A stretch of DNA of 64,000 bases from Prostheceraeus crozeri (lineage: Eukaryota; Platyhelminthes; Polycladida; Euryleptidae): the NCBI GenBank assembly GCA_907163375.1, contig CAJQUW010009239.1, forward strand, positions 372,001-436,000, in the 5' to 3' direction. A program made the position numbers and the translations under genes. A model generated the notes under the pieces. It did not search any database, was not told where the DNA came from, and saw only the letters and a list, made by a program, of their open reading frames with translations. The stretch's first letter is position 1. Each line of letters begins with the position of its first letter. This document shows, one piece after another, positions 51,101 through 60,100 of this stretch.

Positions 51101-54100
51101 CATCTAAGTTTGTTAGTAAGTACCTCCAATTTAACTTTAGAATCTTCCATGAAGTGATCGTTCAGTTGGGGTGGAACCCTGAACTTCGGACCTTTTCAGG
51201 GCAGTCAAGTACGGATATGAGTAAAGGAGCTTCAAAATTGACTGTGACTCTGGTACGATCTACCGAAGACTCGAGCTGGTCTGCCGAAGGAACTTCTCGC
51301 CTACGAAACCAAAGCTTGTCGACATGCGTGAAAGGAAAACTAGGCTGGTGCTTAAAATAGCAAGCGTCGATGGACAAAGGATACGGAGATCCAGTTAACA
51401 CCATCCACTTCTTCGAGTGTCGTTGAAAGGTGATTTTCTCCTCCGCAAACAGCATCTTCTCAATCTGTTCCACTAAGTTCTCCACAATCGCTGAGTCATA
51501 CAGTCGGGTCACTTTTAAGTACTCATACCCAATCATCTGTTGCAGTTCTTCAGTCTTCCGCTGGGAGATGTAGATGCTGCTTCGAAGAAGTTCTTTTTTT
51601 CAAATAGGCCATCTTCCGCTTGATTGCTTCACTTTCCAAGTCACTCGGTATCGAAGAGAACCAGTTTGATAGACAGGTTTTGAGATAATCAGTTTTTACC
51701 AGACACTGAGACTGCGACTCCCTCGCGAAACGTCTGTCTGCTGTATATATTTTCAGCATTAAACTTTTACGGATAAATCACAGGGAGTGCATTTTACATT
51801 TTTTCTTTCAACTTATGCACGTACAAGTTCACTCATATTCACTACAAATTAATTCCGAGAAAACTTGAGGAGCACAGCCCCGATAAATAACAGAATTCAC
51901 TACATTTTCACTACAAAACAACTTCATTTGCAAAATGTTTCGTTTTCAATTGCAAAATCACATTTATTAGCTTAGTCCTCACGTAAGTTCGCTGATAATG
52001 TGTAACAGAGACCTCATTTCTGGAAACAAGTGTTTCATAATGCCTTGCATCATTTATGAAATGACAATTTTACTTAAACATCTTGAATACAAGGGGTTTA
52101 TCATTTGCACCACACAAGGAATAATTGAATGACAAAATTACTATAAGTTTCTGTAAAATTGCTGTAAGTTGTAAGTGTTCTTACTTTTTTATTGTGAGCT
52201 TGAATAAACTTTTTCTGAGCAATGTGCACAAGTGCAATTATAGCACTTGTACACTTACCGGTATACACTGACAGGTGGCAGAATCGGCTACACCCACCAG
52301 AGCTGAAAACGGGTGCACAGGTCGCACACCTCTGTGACCCGAGCTGACCCGTTTTTAATGAATAATTTAATCACTTTTAATTTAAGGTTTTCACTATTGA
52401 TCAACTGAATGTTCTTCAATGCTGGTTCAACAAGAAACAGGATTTTCCTGATCTAAGTGTTGTACACGTTCCGTGTTTGTTTTGCAAGCCAGTTGCTCTG
52501 AATCCGAAAGACATTCTGCATTAAATTCATCTATAACATCATTAAGTCACAGTCTCTATGACTCCAGAAGCGGTAGAAGCGATCTCCGTGGTCCTTGGAT
52601 TTTAGAGAAACTGGGATTTATTTTCTACTACCATATCGGAGTTGTGAGCGTTTTCAGACAATTGCATGAACATTTGAAAATTTATGTTAACTGCAAATGT
52701 TATATGCATGTACATTGTACATATATTAATATTATATTTTGCTCTTCCTTTATGCGCAACATGACATAAATCGATTGGAAAAATCATATTTGGAAAGCAA
52801 AGATTTTTCTATTCCTGAGATAATTTGGATCAGATGCAAAATCATGTTTTCATGAGCAGCTACATTCATTTTAGAGGTTATTTCACTCCTAATGCATTCT
52901 TTATACGCGTATAAACGTAGAAGTAAGCTAGTAGAATGATCATGAGGTGTAAAACATATACTAATTTATGATTGGATTAGATGCAAATTCAGCATGTAGA
53001 AATACGGGTCATGGGTCAGAGGGTCAATGCCGGTCACAGGTCATATCATAGCTTGTAGTGAATCATGCAAGTGATGAAATATTTTTGGACCATTCTTTGT
53101 AGTCATTTCCACATTGATGACGGCTTTGCATTAAAACATCTGTTTAGCAAGTTTGGAATTAATTTGTTGGTCATTTCTCTATTTTCACGCAATCTACGTT
53201 TCGCCTTGCCACTATATTGAAATGGAGGGCTCATGTTTCATAGCAAATAATCTAACATCGAATGACCGAACCTTTAATTATTGAAAATATACCAAGAAGA
53301 ATAGAAATTGAATTATATAGATCTGCGGAAGTGATTTGCTCTAAAAGGTGCAGTCTCATTGAAGTCATAGCAATAGCGCATGACAATGAATCCCTTAGTT
53401 TGCTATACTCAACAACATCATCATCCGCTTATTCATCAGTCGAATGAATATCTATTGAGGTAATTTAATTAGTTATTCAGCAACGCATCTCAAAACGTTT
53501 TACTCGTCAATTGTTTCAGATTCATGGCCATTGTAACAATGCATCTCACTGCACTCAAATAAAAGGAAAAAGCTAAATGTCGATACTGTTACAATTTCGT
53601 CACTGATCACCTTTTTCGTACGCGATCTATTGTCTTGCTCAAGAAATTAAGACAGTTGCAGTGGGACGGGAATTTTCTTTTCCACTACCATCCCATCTGA
53701 CCCATCTCACAGAAGTAATTGCACGGGAATTCTGTTAAGTGCTAATTACCAAGCATCTGTGTGACTGACAAAGAGATGGGAGCGCTAAAATATAATTAAC
53801 AGTTTAATCGACGCTTTAAAGCTTTGTCTCCATATTATCAATCTCACTTTAGAATTTCTTGCGATATAGTCCTATTTGACTAGACTTGATAATTAAGCTT
53901 GTTTTTATGCATTTCAGCAGTTCGAGCTAGGGAATTTGAAATTATGTCTGGCCATCAGATATCAATAGTCCGTATTACACTTAATGTAGTTCCTAATCGC
54001 CTGAACATTATTTATACCTGTTTAGTTGATTTTCTCTAAATGTTCTCCATTTTCTACGTAGATGCCTACGTGATCAAGATAGGTCAGTGGAAGCATATCA

Positions 54101-57100
54101 CGCATATCTAATATAGTGGTTTAGGAAGAAACTTACAGTAATTTACAAGCAGTATCAATAAACAAGCAGGTGATTTAACAGAATGTTTCAAAAATTGTTC
54201 AAATGTGGGATCAAGATATTTTGTGCTGCTGCTTCTTTAAGTCTCATCCACATCTCGGAAAATACATTTCCGAATGCAGTGGAAGAACTTTATTTAGGGC
54301 TGTTCTAATCGGGATGAGAAGATCTCTGTCGTGATAGGAATGCCATTGACTATACATGCATTCAGTAGCAAGAATTGCTCGCAAGTAACAGAGTGAACAG
54401 TGATAAAAGATGAACTCGGACTTGACTGAAATTTGAGACGAACCAACCAAAATGCAGTTTGAAAAAATAACGCACAATTAACGGGAGGCTGCAAATTTTG
54501 TTATTTCCAAAAACTCTCCCTGCAATATCTCCCCACGAAGTAAGAAAGATAAAAATATCGTTCCTTCTCGACGTTTCGGGTTCAGACCCTTCTTCAGCTT
54601 GTAATACAAGATGTCATTGCCTCGTTGAGTTCGAATCCGGCTCCATAGGCCTACTTGAAATTCCAGCAGATAGCAAAACTGCTTGAAGGTAGCTAAATTT
54701 GCTTTCTTTGGAAGACAATTATTTCAGCAACTCCTGGTCTCTTTTAGACACCGTTAAAACGTCATGTAGTTTACACTGTGCTCAGCATAGACTGACAGCC
54801 GCTGCCTCATGCTGCAGATACTTGACAACCACTTCAAACAATCTAAAAATCTCCTTCGTGATCTATATCTTATTCGGTAGTTTCCACTGAGACTGCAGTA
54901 CAATGCCAAATGCCGATTCCCTTGCCAACTTTCTTTAATCGCATCAACTAGAAAACCATTTTTCGCATTTGTTTTAGTTAATAGGATAGAAATTCATTGT
55001 CTATTGATGGGTGATGGTTGTGTCATCTGTGCAGTGAGGAACCGAATTTCGGTCAATGTTGTTCGATCTTTGGAAGAACGTTCAGTAAACAAGTTAGAGA
55101 AAATACTGGTACGCAACAAAGGCTTTTACAACAGGGAACTGTGATTGAAAGCATTCATAGTGTGATTCATAGTGACGTGTGACCACGGAGAAACATTATC
55201 TTCACTGCCTATTTCCGCTCCATTCTTTTTAATATAATTAGTCTATAGTTTCAGATTTCCATAGTCGCATCATGACGCATTCAGAGCGCAAGCGCAATGT
55301 AACAAAGATTTATGTGTCTCAAACGCATGAAATCAAGCGGATTATTCAACGATTTTTCCAATCTTATTGTTTGACTATGGATAACATTAATATAATGCTT
55401 TGTTCTCATTATTATGGCAGAATTTCCATTATCAATTTCTTGAAGCAAAGATCTACATATACAAAATAAATAGTGTACATCATCTCGATTCATGGGAATA
55501 TTAATGCTAAACACAACGTGTCTGCCAAGTTTTCTTACTCTTAAGTCTTATCTATCATCCCATGATACACGTTTTAAAACAAATTTTTCAAACCGACTGC
55601 GGAATTATTTCACAGTTCACAACTATTATTTTATCTAGTTCGATTGAACAAAGAAAGAAAAATTCTTTTTGAATTCCATCGAATGTCAAAGCAAGATATC
55701 AGGACATAACATGAGATTTCATTTCCAGACTTTTCATAAGTAGAATCGGCTCGGATAGATCAATTGATATTGACAATAAAGTAATTACAATGACAAGCAA
55801 ACTTTATTCAATGTTTTGTATATTCATGTCATGAAATTTTGTTTTATTCAGAGGAAAGATAAAATGACATTCCTAACATCGAAAATAAGGACTAAAAAAT
55901 GCGTACATTGTGTGAAACTCATTCATCCTACCTTATAGCTTCATCTCTGAATCAGCAGAGATAGTAATCATTAAAGCAATATCTATGCCAGACAGAAAGG
56001 ATGTAATTATCTTCTCTTTTTAAAGGAGACGACAAGATGCAGTGTCGAATGCTTCCTTCGGTGATAATGGAATCACATTGATGTGCTAAATGATAGCTTT
56101 TCACACTTGTAATTAATAGATTAGAAGAATTTCACCATCATTCATTGGCTCCGGAGACTTGATTCTAGTTCTGCAAGTTTCATGTCCTGCAGTAACTTTT
56201 TCTTTATCGCAATACTGTCTGTTAGCTCCCTGTTTGATGTATGCAGGTATATAATTTGATTTATACAGCATATGAGTATACATAGAAATACGATGCATGA
56301 ACAACTAACATTTGTGGCTCGTGGTTCATTTGGTTGAGCAAGGGTCTAGTTAACCTGGGGTCGTAGGTTCGAATCCTGCCAGCTGACATCTTTTGCATGG
56401 CAATTTGATCTGTCGTTTATTGCATTTCATTCTATCGCTAATGACATCACGTGCAAGTCAGACGCAACACTTTGGGGTCCATTTATTTGCGTCAAATGAA
56501 TCGCATTTTCAGTTTGATGAATATGATCATTAAGATGAAGAATAAATGTACTAATTTAGTGATTTGAAAAAGCCACATCTGAAATCACGAATATGATAAA
56601 GACGTTTAAATAAAGAATAATGAGTTTCAGGAGAACACTGCTCACATTCTCAAGTGGAAGGTGAAAACAAATGCAGTCAGCGACTGCACCTAGTGGGTTG
56701 CATGTGGCTACTGGTGATAACCGTTAGAGTCGACTGGCAACCATGCTCTTAGCCATTCTGATAAAATTTATCGATCATGGGATTCGTCGATACCATATTT
56801 ATTAAATTCTGTGGTTGTCTTTGACGTTTTATCTTCAGCGATTGCGTGAGTGTGTTTACTTGTTTTTACTTAACAGACTTCGAGACAACCGATAATAAAC
56901 TCGTGGGTCAGCAATGCAGAGGGTTCTAACATACTCTAAGCATGCTCAATGAAATTACCTCAATTTACTTCTAAATTTAAAGCAGACATTTAAATTCGGC
57001 TGCTTATTCTGTACAAGTGTACATCTACAAAGCCAAATCCATGCGCAGTTCTACACAAATATCCTAGGCCCTCATCAATGCAGTTTCGATCTGCGTTGAT

Positions 57101-60100
57101 TTTGTAAAGAAATTTTCAGATAATTGATGCAATCTTACCATCGATGTAACTCATTTGTAACCGTTCTCTGCGATCGCTGGTGCCACTCGTTGTCGTCAAA
57201 TAAAGTTGACTGAAATGTAATGTCATAAAACAAGATCCTCTTTGGATAGCTCAAATCATGATTTGATATCGAGTTAATGAGATAAGTAAATATAATTAAT
57301 ATAATGAAAATATGCTGAATCACTCAAAGCCTTCTGGGTCTTACTAATATAGCATTGAAACTTCATGGAAATTCATTATTCAACCAAAAATACATAGAAA
57401 GGGTGACGAAGAAAGTCTGCAAAAATCTTTTCCTATTACAAGTGAAATCACAGTGCATCTCAAAGAAATGATGGCATTGCAGATCTACCCATTGTAGCAC
57501 AAATCAACAAGTTCCCACGGAACAATTTCGCCAAAATTGCTAGTTTTTCGTTTCCTGTGACTTTAAGTTATAAATCTGTATACTGAAGATAATGTAGAAT
57601 AGATGACGGAAGGCAATGACCACATGTGCGCTTAAAAGCAAGTGATGATAAAGAGGAATAGCCTAAAAGATTGGACATATTATATAGCTTTCTCCCAATT
57701 TACTTGTTGGCATGGATAAATCAAAAATGCAATTTATAGGGATAGCGAAGGCACTGTCATGCAGCAATACGTTTAAGAATGATTAGAGGAATGTCATTAG
57801 GTGCATGCGATATTTAGGGTGGTAACCGCTTCAGGGGCTCTATCAACAACATCCGGGAGTAAAAGTGAATAAACTGAGAAAAGCCAGAGTTACTCTGCAA
57901 AAAAACAGACGAAAAGAAATAATTATCGGAATTTGTTTCACCAAAATATCATGCAATTATTTTCATTGCAAATAGATAGAAATGGAGGATGCGTCATTCT
58001 GCACTTATATATCATAAGGACAAAATGAACGAATTTCTCCATTCAAGAGCACATATTTTTCAGGACCCTTCTTATGACATTTTTGATAATAGAGCAATGA
58101 AAGAACGCATAATTACCTACATAGAATTTTTGGAGCTCTTGCATTATCCCAATTTTCGATTATTAAAGGAACATTAATACAATTCAGGTATGAATAGTTG
58201 AAACAAATAAATCCAACAGTTTCAATATCCATGGAACTATTCGTCATTGGTGACCAGGCAATACTAGAAAAGAGCGTTTAGAAAGAGTATAAGTCCGCCT
58301 TACTACAGTTGTAAGAGCGACGAGTGGAACCTGGAGGACTGTGGAACACAGTGTATAGGCTTATTTCTAGACAGGAAATTAATAGATCTTACTGAAAGCT
58401 CAATGACCTTACTATGTAGAAATACGATAAGCAGTCATTTGTACAGTCCGTTTCCTAAATTGTTGCACGGCCCAAAAAATTCTTACATCTCTTGTTTATT
58501 CTCATCAAATTTAATCGTAAGCTGGTAAGTGGTAACTAATTACTAAATAATTCACTTGGCCGCAAGTGTCAGCATTCCTGGGGCGTGAAGAAAAGGCCTA
58601 CTGACCACAACTGACCACTTGCGAAAAATAGATGTATGCCAAAATAATCTATATAACAAAAGGCTTGATATGGTATGCGTTTATAAGAATCAACCATGAC
58701 TTCAACACGAAAATTACATTTAAAAATGGGCTAAATTTTTCGTGCAAATTTTTGAAGCGGTCCGTGTATTACTAATTTCATTTTGCGAATTTTCAATTGA
58801 CAGTATTATTACTATGCAAGGAAATAAGTGCATCAAAAGTAATTTTTGAATTTTTGCTTTTTCGAAAAAAGTTTCAATACTAAAATTTATTTTCAAAATG
58901 TTCAATTGAAGTGATTTTGAAGGTATTATTAATGTACGAGTAGTTTCTCAAAGCAGTCAAGATAATGGAAGCTCGTGAAAGTAGTCCTTCTAAGTCTTAC
59001 ATTTCGTCTTCACGTTTATCCATCTTTTTGCGTCCGTTGTGATTCTCATGTTGTTCACATCTCTTAGTTCCATTCCTTGCTGAATATCAACGATATCTCA
59101 ACGTGCGAAACTCTCTTTAGAATCGATGCTGTGAGAGACACTTTTTGTTTGAAAAACAACTTTTGTGAAACAAAGCATACAGTTTGATTGACATTAACTA
59201 GATTTGTGAGCAAAGGAAAACGACTTTTATCATTTGACAAACTGATCAGCAAAGAGGAAACTAGTCTCCAGTTCTGAATAAAGATTTGATTTGCTGATTA
59301 GACGCTTTGGACGTTCTCTCAGGTACATTGGCTGTTTAGCATTCAATTGCGTTATTCTTCAATTGTTATCCCATCAATAAATATATCAAAATTTGCTGTA
59401 GAATGGGATAATAATTAATAACATTGATGACCTATATAAGAATACGTAATGGCATGTCAAGGATCTATACAGAAAAATTATATATAAATTGTATCAAAAA
59501 ATTAAAAAATATAGAAACGGATATGAAAAGTAATATAAATATTTATAAAATTTCTGTATTCAAATAATATATAAATATAAAACAGGTAATAAATTCACAT
59601 ATATTGATGCCTGAGCGGGCAGGCATGCACAAAATTCAGCGTGTTTATGTTGTACTGTATGTGAATTATTAAACAGAATTGTGATATCCTCCATGGTTTG
59701 ACATCAAAAGGATAGATCGGTTTATTTTGAATAAATTAAGTGATATATCCGGCAATTTGAATGATTTCCATATAATCAAATCATTGCCAAAACTTCGGCA
59801 TTAGTAACTGATCATTGTTGTAGTGCAGGATAACCAACTGTAATCCATCAAAAAGGAGACACTCAACTAGCATAGACCCCGCATTAATTTCCGATAAATG
59901 TCAGGACTCAGCGATCGATTTGCTCCTGGATAGAGTACTTCCGAGATATCATCGTAGATTGTACTATTCATTTGCAGTAGTGTTTAATTATTCATGTTAT
60001 GCAGTAAAATCGGATTTAATTGGTACATGGATTGAGACAATAGTCTTCTAGCATGTCTTATGTGCGTTCAAGCATCATAGACAACTGAAAATCAATATAA

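Larger units (their letters stand above)
47757..52488 (+). other. Cav3 intron(s), 4.7 kb, holding a hAT-like MITE and a Penelope-like element
   Basis: It contains the MITE at 47866-48111 and the Penelope-like element at 48994-51812. Because the exon at 47756 ends in phase 0 and the next recognised linker exon needs a phase 1 donor, a small exon probably lies inside. The best candidate is 52275-52320. The rest shows nothing. Confidence 0.7.

Noticed and set aside
56315-56392. Functional tRNA-Thr gene.
   Set aside because: D, anticodon and T stems form, but the acceptor arms do not pair. A SINE head fits better.
57989-58177. 62-codon + strand open frame with coding-like middle ([16 protein letters not shown]).
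   Set aside because: There are no usable splice borders in the required phase, no recognisable domain, and AT-rich composition like the intron.
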